Positions 57,670 through 64,000 of a stretch of 64,000 nt of DNA are shown here, piece by piece; positions within the stretch are counted from its first letter, which is position 1, and every line of letters begins with the position of its first letter. This stretch comes from Halorussus marinus (GTDB lineage Archaea; Halobacteriota; Halobacteria; Halobacteriales; Haladaptataceae). The notes below the pieces were generated by a model. The model was not told where the DNA came from, did not search any database, and saw nothing but the letters and a program-made list of their open reading frames with translations. Made by a program: the position numbers and the translations under genes. Location: contig NZ_SBIV01000006.1 of NCBI RefSeq assembly GCF_004765795.1, positions 124,001-188,000 of the forward strand, written 5' to 3'.

Positions 57670-59055
57670 ATGGCAGCCGATGCCCGGACCAACGTCCCGC
57701 GCGAGCAGTTCGACTTCGAGTGCGTCCCCGAGACCGACCGGTCGTTCGAGTCGGCGCTGGCGGCGGCTCGCGACGGCGACCGGCTCACCGTGGCCGACGC
57801 CGTGGAGTTGCTGACCACCGGGACCGACAGTCCGGGCGTCGACCTCGCGCGCAAAGAGCGCGTGCTCGAGGCGGCCGACCGCCGCCGGGCCGAGGTCGTG
57901 GGCGACGAGGTCACGTTCGTCGCGAACCTCAACAACAACGTCACGACCGCCTGCAACACCGGGTGTCTGTTCTGCAACTTCAAGGATACGGCTCGGGACT
58001 TCGAAGCCGACAGCGACGCCGACCACGGCGGGTTCACCAAGACGCCCGCCGAATCTCGCGAGATCGTGACCGCCGCCCGGGAACTGGGGGTCTACGAGGT
58101 CACGTCGGTCAGCGGCCTCCACCCCGCGCTTGCGCTCGACGACGAGCACCGCGAAATTCTGGAGGCCAGCGACCGCGGCGACCTCAACTACAAGCCGCCC
58201 GCCGCCTACGAGACCGATCCCGGGACCTACGTCGACCAGCTGGCGGCGATGAGCGTCGACGGCGTCCACCTCCATTCGATGACGCCCGAGGAGGCCTACC
58301 ACGCCCGCCGGGGCACCGACTGGTCCTACGAGGAGGTGTACGGCCGGCTCGCCGACGCCGGCCTCGACAGCGTGCCCGGTACCGCCGCCGAGATCCTCGT
58401 CGACGAAGTCCGGGGCGTCATCTGTCCGGGAAAGATCGGGAGCGACGAGTGGGTCGAGGCGATGGAGGCGGCCGCCGCGGTCGGACTCGACACCACCGCG
58501 ACGATCATGTACGGTCACGTCGAGAACGAGGCCCACCGCGCGCGACACCTGAAACGGATCCGGGACCTCCAGGATCGGACCGGCGCGATCACGGAGTTCG
58601 TCCCCCTCTCGTTCGTCCACGCGAACACGCCGCTTGCCGACCGGGGGATGATCGACGCCGGCGCGACCGTCCACGAGGACGAACTCATGATCGCGGTCTC
58701 GCGGCTCTTTCTCGACAACGTCGAGAACGTCCAGTCGTCGTGGGTCAAGTACGGCGACGAGCAGGGGCTGAAGATGCTCTCGTGTGGCGCGAACGACTTC
58801 ATGGGCACCATCCTGAGCGAGGAGATCACCAAGCGCGCCGGCGGGGAGTTCGGGGAGTTTCGATCGTTCGCCGAGTACGTCGAGATGATCACCGCGATCG
58901 GGCGGACGCCAGTCGAGCGCTCGACAGACTACCGGACGCGGCGGGTCATCGACCCCGAGGACCCGCCGTTCGGCCCGGAGCTCGCGCCCGCGGCCGACGG
59001 GACGCCGCTGGCGGCCGACGCCGACGCGGCCCCCGAGACGGTCGCGGACGATTGA
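57670..59055 (+). CDS. cofH: F0 synthase subunit 2 (CofH)
   Basis: 461 residues. Radical SAM motif '[10 protein letters not shown]' (CxxxCxxC) near residue 96, with '[20 protein letters not shown]' before it and '[20 protein letters not shown]', '[18 protein letters not shown]' and '[20 protein letters not shown]' downstream. With CofG it builds the deazaflavin F0 from 5-amino-6-ribitylaminouracil and tyrosine, the chromophore of coenzyme F420. The C-terminal 30 residues are acidic. cofG and cofC lie on the opposite strand 1.3-3 kb downstream. Confidence 0.94.
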   Translation: MAADARTNVPREQFDFECVPETDRSFESALAAARDGDRLTVADAVELLTTGTDSPGVDLARKERVLEAADRRRAEVVGDEVTFVANLNNNVTTACNTGCLFCNFKDTARDFEADSDADHGGFTKTPAESREIVTAARELGVYEVTSVSGLHPALALDDEHREILEASDRGDLNYKPPAAYETDPGTYVDQLAAMSVDGVHLHSMTPEEAYHARRGTDWSYEEVYGRLADAGLDSVPGTAAEILVDEVRGVICPGKIGSDEWVEAMEAAAAVGLDTTATIMYGHVENEAHRARHLKRIRDLQDRTGAITEFVPLSFVHANTPLADRGMIDAGATVHEDELMIAVSRLFLDNVENVQSSWVKYGDEQGLKMLSCGANDFMGTILSEEITKRAGGEFGEFRSFAEYVEMITAIGRTPVERSTDYRTRRVIDPEDPPFGPELAPAADGTPLAADADAAPETVADD

Positions 59056-59058
59056 CCC

Positions 59059-59616
59059 ATGATGAACACGACCCACGCCGCGATGGGCGTGACCCTCGCC
59101 GCACCGCTGACCGCCCTCGCGCCCGAGTTCGCCCCGATCGGCGCGCTGGCGGGCTTTCTCGGCGGCGCGTTCCCGGACCTCGATCTCCTGTCGGGCCAGC
59201 ACCGCCAGACGCTCCACTTCCCGGCGTACTACTCGGCGGCGGCGATCGCCGCGGTGACGGCGGCGCTGTTGGCGCCCGGTCTCGGGACGGTCGGCGTCGC
59301 GCTGTTTTTCGTCTCGGCGGCGGTCCACTGCATCTCCGACGCGGCGGGCGGCGGACTCGAACTCCGACCGTGGAAGGCGACCGACGACCGAGGGGTGTAC
59401 GTCCACCCCGCGGGCCACTGGGTTCGGGCGCGGCGCTGGATCCGCTACGACGGCGCACCCGAAGACCTCCTGCTCGCGAGCGCGTTCTCGCTTCCGGGGC
59501 TGGTGCTTTTCGACGGCGTCGTCCGCCAGTTGACGATCGGCGCGCTCGCGGTGTCGGTGGTGTACGTCGCGGTCCGCAAGCGTCTCCCCGACTTAGAGAC
59601 CCGCTATCTCCGGTGA
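59059..59616 (+). CDS. Membrane-bound metal-dependent hydrolase (DUF457/YdjM-like)
   Basis: 185 residues, four to five TM segments. Family residues: His in 'TTHAAMGVTLAAPL', 'GGAFPDLDLLSGQHRQTLHF' and 'VHCISDAAGGGLELRPW'. The conserved His/Asp residues face the membrane surface and bind a metal; substrate unknown. It starts three bases after cofH, so it is in the same transcript, but no F420-related role is known. Confidence 0.8.
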   Translation: MMNTTHAAMGVTLAAPLTALAPEFAPIGALAGFLGGAFPDLDLLSGQHRQTLHFPAYYSAAAIAAVTAALLAPGLGTVGVALFFVSAAVHCISDAAGGGLELRPWKATDDRGVYVHPAGHWVRARRWIRYDGAPEDLLLASAFSLPGLVLFDGVVRQLTIGALAVSVVYVAVRKRLPDLETRYLR

Positions 59617-59668
59617 CGCGCCCCCCGATCCCGCGAAGTTTTGCCCCCGGGGCTCGTACCGTCGGTCG

Positions 59669-60325
59669 ATGGCAGACGGACTCGTCGACGCCCTCCGCGA
59701 CCGGATCGGGTTCCGCTCGGCGCTCGTCGGCGTCGGCGTTCTCGTGGTGCTCCGGACGGTCCTCGACGTCTCGATCGCACAGTTGGCGACCACGGCCGCG
59801 ACCGGGGCGATTCTCGCGCTCTCGAAGGTGGTCGAGGACGCCTACGACCTCCGATCGAGCGTTCGGGGGCTCGGCCTCGGCGTCGCGGCGATCGTCTACG
59901 GCGGCGCGCTCCTCGCGTTCGACGACGGCGACGCGTGGCTGTCCGTGGTGTTCCTGCTGGCGGGGACGTGGCTGGTCGCGGACGCGATCCAGACGCTCCG
60001 CCACGACGGTCTCGTCGAGCCCGAGACGCCCCGCGACGGCACCGAGGTGTACCGGACGTACGTGACGCGTCGGGTTCACGAGACGCTCGACGAGCGCCCG
60101 CGGACCCGACGCGAACTGTCGGAGGCCCTCGACGCCGACGAGCGCGACATCGACCGGGCGCTCGACGCACTCGGCGAGCGGGGCGTCCTCGAACGCACCG
60201 GTAGCGAGCTACGAATCGTCTCCACAGATCCCACGACGTTCGAAACCGCCCGCGACGGGGTCCGGTCGGGCGTCGACCGACTGGCGCGACCGATCGCGCT
60301 GGAACTGGAGACCGACGAGGAGTGA
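59669..60325 (+). CDS. Membrane protein with C-terminal winged-helix domain
   Basis: 218 residues. Three to four TM segments in the first 110 residues, then a winged-helix-type domain ('RRVHETLDERPRTRRELSEA', 'DIDRALDALGERGVLER') and a short acidic tail. Possibly a membrane-tethered transcription regulator. The box AGTTTTGCC (59636-59644) is about 29 bases before the ATG, indicating its own leaderless transcript. Confidence 0.7.
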   Translation: MADGLVDALRDRIGFRSALVGVGVLVVLRTVLDVSIAQLATTAATGAILALSKVVEDAYDLRSSVRGLGLGVAAIVYGGALLAFDDGDAWLSVVFLLAGTWLVADAIQTLRHDGLVEPETPRDGTEVYRTYVTRRVHETLDERPRTRRELSEALDADERDIDRALDALGERGVLERTGSELRIVSTDPTTFETARDGVRSGVDRLARPIALELETDEE

Positions 60326-60349
60326 GCCGGCGGGGCCGTGCCCGCGCGA

Positions 60350-61459
60350 TCAGCCCCCGAGGACGGCCCGGTAGCGCTCGCCGGCGGGGGTCTCGGCCTC
60401 GATCGCTCGTCGGATTCGCTCGGGCACCCACTCCTCGCCGCCGTCCCCGCCGAGCGACTCCGGGAGGTACCGCCGGTAGACGGGGAGGCGCTCGCGCAGG
60501 AGCACGCCCGCCTCGTCGGCGATGGCTTCGAGTTCCCGGAGGGCGGGCCACTCGTAGTCGGGGTTGATGTGGTCGTCGGTGATCGGCGAGACCCCGCCCA
60601 GATCGTCGACGCCGCAGTCGAGCAGTTCGCGGGTCGGCGAGAGGTTCGGCGGCACCTGCACCGAGACCTCCGCCGGGAGGCAGTGGCGGGCCATCGCAAC
60701 CGTCCGTCGCATCGTCTCGACCGACGGCCGCTCGAAGGTCGACCGCTCGTTGGGGACGACGTTCTGGACGATGACCTCCTGTACGTGGCCGTACCGCTCG
60801 TGGAGGTCGCGGATCGCGAGCAGGCTCTCGGCCCGGTCGCGCCACGCCTCGCCGATGCCGACGAGCAGTCCCGTCGTGAACGGGACGCCGAGTTCGCCCG
60901 CCGTCCGGAGCGTGTCGAGGCGCTGGCCCGGCGACTTCCTGCGGGGGCCGGCGTGGGCGTCTACGTCCGCGGTCGTCTCCAGCATCACCCCCATCGAGGC
61001 GTTGACGTCCGCGACGGCCGCCATCTGCTCGCGGGTCTGGTCGCCGGGGTTGCTGTGGGGCAACAGCCCCACGTCGAGCGCGATCTCACAGACCTCCCGG
61101 AGGTAGGTGTGGATCGAGTCGTGGCCCCACTCCTCGAGCTGGCCGTGGATCCGGTCGTAGCGGTCGTCGGGGTCGTCGCCGAACGTGAAAAGCGCCTCGG
61201 TACAGCCCGCGTCCGCGCCGGTTTCGAGGATCTCTCGGACCTCCTCGGGCGACAGTAGCGAGGCCTCGCCCGGCGGATCGAAGTACGTGCAGTAGGTGCA
61301 GGTGTACCGGCAGGCCGTCGTCAGCGGGACGAAGACGTTCTTCGCGAACGTGAGTTCGTCGGCCGGTTCGACGTCTTCGGGGCCGACCTCGAGCAGTTCG
61401 GCCACCGTCGGTTCGTCGAACGCGAGGTCGATGTCGTACTCGTCGGCCCCGGGAATCAT
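60350..61459 (-). CDS. cofG: F0 synthase subunit 1 (CofG)
   Basis: 369 residues. Radical SAM motif 'CRYTCTYCTYF' near residue 50, then 'LFTFGDDPDDRYDRIHGQLE', 'LLPHSNPGDQTREQM', 'MGVMLETTADVDAHAGPRRK' and 'GLLVGIGEAWRDRAESLLAI'. Second half-enzyme of F0 synthesis, encoded convergently with cofH. A box on the minus strand (CCGTTTTCC, about 61486-61494) overlaps the end of cofC, so cofG may be transcribed alone. Confidence 0.95.
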   Translation of the reverse strand: MIPGADEYDIDLAFDEPTVAELLEVGPEDVEPADELTFAKNVFVPLTTACRYTCTYCTYFDPPGEASLLSPEEVREILETGADAGCTEALFTFGDDPDDRYDRIHGQLEEWGHDSIHTYLREVCEIALDVGLLPHSNPGDQTREQMAAVADVNASMGVMLETTADVDAHAGPRRKSPGQRLDTLRTAGELGVPFTTGLLVGIGEAWRDRAESLLAIRDLHERYGHVQEVIVQNVVPNERSTFERPSVETMRRTVAMARHCLPAEVSVQVPPNLSPTRELLDCGVDDLGGVSPITDDHINPDYEWPALRELEAIADEAGVLLRERLPVYRRYLPESLGGDGGEEWVPERIRRAIEAETPAGERYRAVLGG

Positions 61460-61495
61460 CGTCCCGTCGTTGCGCGCCGGCCCGGAAAACGGTTG

Positions 61496-62143
61496 CTACT
61501 CCCGGACGACGCCGACCCGGCTCTCGTCGCCCGCGAGTTCGAACCCCGCGGCGTCGAGCCACTCGTACGACCGCCTCTCCGTCGGAGCCCCGTCGGCGTT
61601 CGGCGGCTCGCTCGCGCCGTGGATCAGCACCTCCGCAAGGTCCTCGCGCTCGTCGACGTCGGTCGCGAGCCGGTGGGAGTCCACGACGTCTACGCTCGCC
61701 CCGACCTCGCGTGCGATCCGGCGGTGATCGAGATACGACGTGCCGTGGTAGTCGACCCTGAACCCGGGGTGGCGGGCCACCAGCGCGTTCGTGCCGCCGC
61801 CGCGTCCGGGGACGAGCGCGACCCCCGCGTCGGCCTCGAACAGGTCGGCCAGCGCCTCGGGCGTCGCCAGCGCGAGGTCGGCCATGACGACCGCGACCGC
61901 GCCGTCGGTCCCGGCCAGCGCGGCGTTGACCGCCGGGGTGAGCGGCCGCTCGTCGACCGTGACCGGCGCGTCGACGTCGACCGGCGCGGTCGCGAGCACC
62001 TCGGGCTCGCGGCCCGCCCCGCGGACCGCCGCCAGCACGTCTTCGAGCATCGCCGCCGCGAACGACGCCCGCTCGGCCGGCGAGAGGACGCCCTCCAGAC
62101 GGGTCTTTGGCTCGCGGGCGGCGTACGGCACCACGACTCTCAT
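61496..62143 (-). CDS. cofC: 2-phospho-L-lactate guanylyltransferase (CofC)
   Basis: 215 residues. 'MRVVVPYAAREPKTRLEGVL' with the nucleotide-binding Lys-Thr-Arg, 'VAVVMADLALATPEALADLF' (metal-binding Asp) and 'VALVPGRGGGTNALVARHPG'. Activates 2-phospholactate (or phosphoenolpyruvate) with GTP for transfer to F0 in F420 synthesis. TATA-like CTCTTAAG (minus strand, 62168-62176) 28 bases upstream. Confidence 0.93.
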   Translation of the reverse strand: MRVVVPYAAREPKTRLEGVLSPAERASFAAAMLEDVLAAVRGAGREPEVLATAPVDVDAPVTVDERPLTPAVNAALAGTDGAVAVVMADLALATPEALADLFEADAGVALVPGRGGGTNALVARHPGFRVDYHGTSYLDHRRIAREVGASVDVVDSHRLATDVDEREDLAEVLIHGASEPPNADGAPTERRSYEWLDAAGFELAGDESRVGVVRE

Positions 62144-62224
62144 GCGTTCGGACTGCGTCGGCCGTCGCTTAAGAGACTACGGAAACGGATCGGAGAGCGG
62201 GTCGGAAAACGAAGCTCGCGTCGG

Positions 62225-63022
62225 TCAGCCCAGTTTGTCGTAGCTGTCCTGCTGGGAGCGGTACCACAGCGCGCCGCCGATGATCGCGACCAGCACGACG
62301 AGGCCGATCCCGCCGTACAGCAGCATCTGGGTCTGTTGGTTCGACTCGGCCGCGGAGTTTGCGGTCTCCTCGGCGTCGCCCGCGAGGTCGGTCGCCAGTT
62401 CGAAGTTCTCGCCGTCGAACGCCGAGACCGCGCTGTCGAACTGGTCTCGGGCCTCCGAGACGTCGGCGCCCGAGTCCTCGGCGTCCGCGATCGCGGCGTC
62501 GGCGTCGTCGAGCGCCGAGCGGGCCTCGTCGCTTTCGGTCGTGTACGGCCGGAACTGCCAGCTCTCGATCGCCTGCGAGGCGCCGCCGTCGCGGGCCTGG
62601 TCCAGCTCCGCGAGCAGGGCCTGCTGTGGCGGGGCGTAGCTGAAGTTACCCGGGTTGGCGACGGTTCCCTCGACGGTGACCTCGACTTCGTTGGCGTTCG
62701 AGTCGGTCGACAGCGAGTGGTTGAACGACTGACCGTCGTAGGACTCCTGTCCGACCTTGTCGTCGGCCTGATCATAGAGTTTGACCGTCCAGGTCACGCC
62801 TTCGAGTTCGGTCGCGCCGTTGAGCGTCCACTCCTCGTACTCGCTGAACGGCTGTTCGAGCGTGAAGGTCGCGGTCACGTCCTCGCCGACCTCCGCCTCG
62901 CTCGGGGCGTCGCTGGACGCGACCGACACGACGGCCGCGGCCGGCGCGACTGCCGAGACGACCAGCGTGGTCGCCAGCAGGAGCGTCAGGAGCTTAGAAG
63001 AGTGGTTCGAGTTCATCATCAT
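62225..63022 (-). CDS. Type I membrane protein overlapping cetZ
   Basis: 265 residues (up to three Met start codons at 63022, 63019, 63016). Signal peptide (KLLTLLLATTLVVSAVAPAA), an extracellular beta domain (about 35-130), a helical segment rich in Asp/Ala/Glu (about 140-220, 'ARSALDDADAAIADAEDSGA'), one TM helix ('MLLYGGIGLVVLVAIIGGAL') and a basic/polar cytoplasmic tail of about 12 residues. The first 23-29 bases lie inside the 3' end of cetZ in another frame, so translation is probably coupled. A function with CetZ at the envelope is inferred from this linkage only. Confidence 0.8.
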   Translation of the reverse strand: MMMNSNHSSKLLTLLLATTLVVSAVAPAAAVVSVASSDAPSEAEVGEDVTATFTLEQPFSEYEEWTLNGATELEGVTWTVKLYDQADDKVGQESYDGQSFNHSLSTDSNANEVEVTVEGTVANPGNFSYAPPQQALLAELDQARDGGASQAIESWQFRPYTTESDEARSALDDADAAIADAEDSGADVSEARDQFDSAVSAFDGENFELATDLAGDAEETANSAAESNQQTQMLLYGGIGLVVLVAIIGGALWYRSQQDSYDKLG

Positions 63023-64000
63023 CGTCCTCGACGAGTTCTTCGAGGTTCTCTTCGCTCTCCTGGCGGATGTCGTCGATGTTGTCTTGGGCCTCGATGGCGA
63101 CCTCCTGAAGCTCCTTGATGCGCGGGACGTTGTTCACGCCCGACAGGAGGATGACGCTCGCGACGTAGTCGGAATCGGCGACCGGGTAGTCGCCACCCCG
63201 AACCTCCATCGACCCGGTCTGGTCCTCGAGCCACTTCCGCCCGCGCTCTATGCCTTTCCGATTGAGGTGCTGGGGCGGACCGCTCATCACGAGCAGGGCG
63301 CGCTCGGTGCCCTCGATCTCGCATGGGAGGGTGAGTCGGCCGAGCGCGGCCTTCCGGACGAGGCTGGTGATCCGGTTGGTGGTGTTTGCGGTGTCGGTCG
63401 GCTCCTCGTCGCCGCCGGTGAACCGCGACAGCAGGCCGCTGCCCGAACTGTTGGTCTCGACTTCCTCGGCGGCGTAGCCGATGGTCGAGACGCCGCCGCC
63501 GGCCAGCGTGTTGATGATCTCGCTGGAGTCGACGACGCTCTCGGCGACTTCGTCGTTGCCGCCGATTTCGCCCGCCCCGAACAGGATGCCGAACCGCCGG
63601 ACGATCTCCTCGTTGATCTCTGCGTAGCCGCTCTCGATGGACTCGCCCGACTGGCGCCACGCGTCGTTGTCGAACACCATCAGGTTGTCCACTTCGCGGA
63701 CGAACGTCTGGAACGACCGGGCGGCGTTCAGCGTGTAGATGCCCCCCTCGTCGCTGCCGGGCAGGATGCCCAGCCCGTACACCGGTTCGGTGTAGATGCG
63801 CTTGAGGTGCTTGGCCAGCACCGGGGCACCCCCGGAACCGGTCCCCCCGCCCATCCCTGCGATAATGAGGAACGCGTCGACTTCGTGGACAGGGATGTTG
63901 TCGACCGCACCCTGCACTTCGTCGATGTCCTCCTCGGCGATTTCCGCGCCGAGTTCGTTGTCAGCGCCGACGCCGTGACCCTTGACGCGGGACTGGCCGA
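62994..64000 (-). CDS. cetZ: CetZ tubulin-superfamily GTPase (CetZ1-like), 5' partial
   Basis: 335 codons are visible; the start lies beyond the window end. The tubulin signature 'GMGGGTGSGGAPVLAKHLKR' binds GTP phosphates; the T7/synergy region is in 'LDNDAW'-like 'MVFDNDAWRQSGESIESGY' and 'LAGGGVSTIGYA'. The acidic C-terminus ends 'DDDDELEPLF'. The sequence follows CetZ1 of Haloferax, as I recall it, through most of its length; CetZ1 controls cell shape and motility of haloarchaea rather than division. The downstream membrane protein gene overlaps its 3' end by 29 bases. Confidence 0.93.
   Translation of the reverse strand, partial: GQSRVKGHGVGADNELGAEIAEEDIDEVQGAVDNIPVHEVDAFLIIAGMGGGTGSGGAPVLAKHLKRIYTEPVYGLGILPGSDEGGIYTLNAARSFQTFVREVDNLMVFDNDAWRQSGESIESGYAEINEEIVRRFGILFGAGEIGGNDEVAESVVDSSEIINTLAGGGVSTIGYAAEEVETNSSGSGLLSRFTGGDEEPTDTANTTNRITSLVRKAALGRLTLPCEIEGTERALLVMSGPPQHLNRKGIERGRKWLEDQTGSMEVRGGDYPVADSDYVASVILLSGVNNVPRIKELQEVAIEAQDNIDDIRQESEENLEELVEDDDDELEPLF

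Noticed and set aside
57557-57814. 85-codon plus-strand frame running into cofH
   Set aside because: Overlaps cofH out of frame; the cofH TATA box lies inside it.
1-64000. Search for CRISPR arrays, insertion sequences, integrase/att sites and replication origin
   Set aside because: No regularly spaced repeats, transposase-like proteins or origin-binding gene (orc/cdc6) were seen anywhere in the window.

Overview
The window is a gene-dense stretch of a haloarchaeal (class Halobacteria) chromosome. Four things support this: very high GC content with strongly acidic proteins; the classical archaeal S10/spc ribosomal operon ending in secY; haloarchaeal hallmarks (a CetZ tubulin, a SAMP/MoaD-type ubiquitin-like protein, a PGF-CTERM surface protease and the archaeosine pathway); and many genes whose AT-rich TATA-like box lies about 25-32 bases before the start codon, which implies leaderless transcripts. 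The genus cannot be named from sequence reading alone. I see no CRISPR array, insertion sequence or prophage, and no gene-free stretch longer than 300 bases.

Layout. 1-5.3 kb: a truncated membrane-anchored protein, a GTPBP1-like GTPase, a small membrane protein, the operon mch / unknown gene / HAD phosphatase, and a thiamine-binding protein. 5.4-11.4 kb: one giant secreted subtilisin-like protease (1994 residues) with Ig-like repeats and a PGF-pre-PGF/PGF-CTERM anchor. 11.5-26.4 kb: tRNA-Gly(GCC), then a SPOUT methyltransferase, 22 ribosomal proteins plus the RNase P subunit Rnp1, and secY, nearly all overlapping or abutting. 26.4-39.7 kb: mixed metabolism and envelope genes (deaminase, M20 peptidase, ATP-grasp enzyme, P-loop kinase, glycosyltransferase, NucS nuclease, K+ channel, ABC exporter, NUDIX hydrolase, two secreted proteins). 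39.8-43.6 kb: tgtA and arcS; the third archaeosine gene, raSEA, lies at 52.8 kb. 44.5-48 kb: an unusual divergent cluster built around a perfect CCGAACATGTTCGG palindrome, with a ubiquitin-fold protein ending in Cys-Cys, a heme-copper/NnrS-like membrane protein and, further on, a SAMP-like protein ending in Gly-Gly. 48-54 kb: a cystathionine synthase family enzyme, an acetyltransferase, a tungsten aldehyde oxidoreductase, a VanZ-like protein, raSEA and two tiny genes. 54.3-57.5 kb: purine genes purQ, purS, purU and purC. 57.6-62.1 kb: F420 genes cofH, cofG and cofC with two membrane proteins. 62.2-64 kb: an overlapping membrane protein and cetZ, whose 5' end lies outside the window.

Links between genes. 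mch needs the C1 carrier tetrahydromethanopterin or its folate analogue, and purU handles formyl-folate for purine synthesis. cofH/G/C make the deazaflavin F420. tgtA, arcS and raSEA together complete G+ archaeosine in tRNA.

Most noteworthy observations: (1) several genes with promoters too far upstream for a leaderless start carry a tiny ORF that begins at the predicted transcription start and ends overlapping the gene's start codon (purU, purC, an M20 peptidase, a kinase, the ribosomal-operon methyltransferase); a similar 20-codon ORF links purS to purQ; (2) the palindrome matches the CGAA-N4-TTCG element known from anaerobic-respiration promoters in Haloferax and controls genes of unknown function; (3) an integral membrane protein gene overlaps cetZ and is a candidate CetZ partner.
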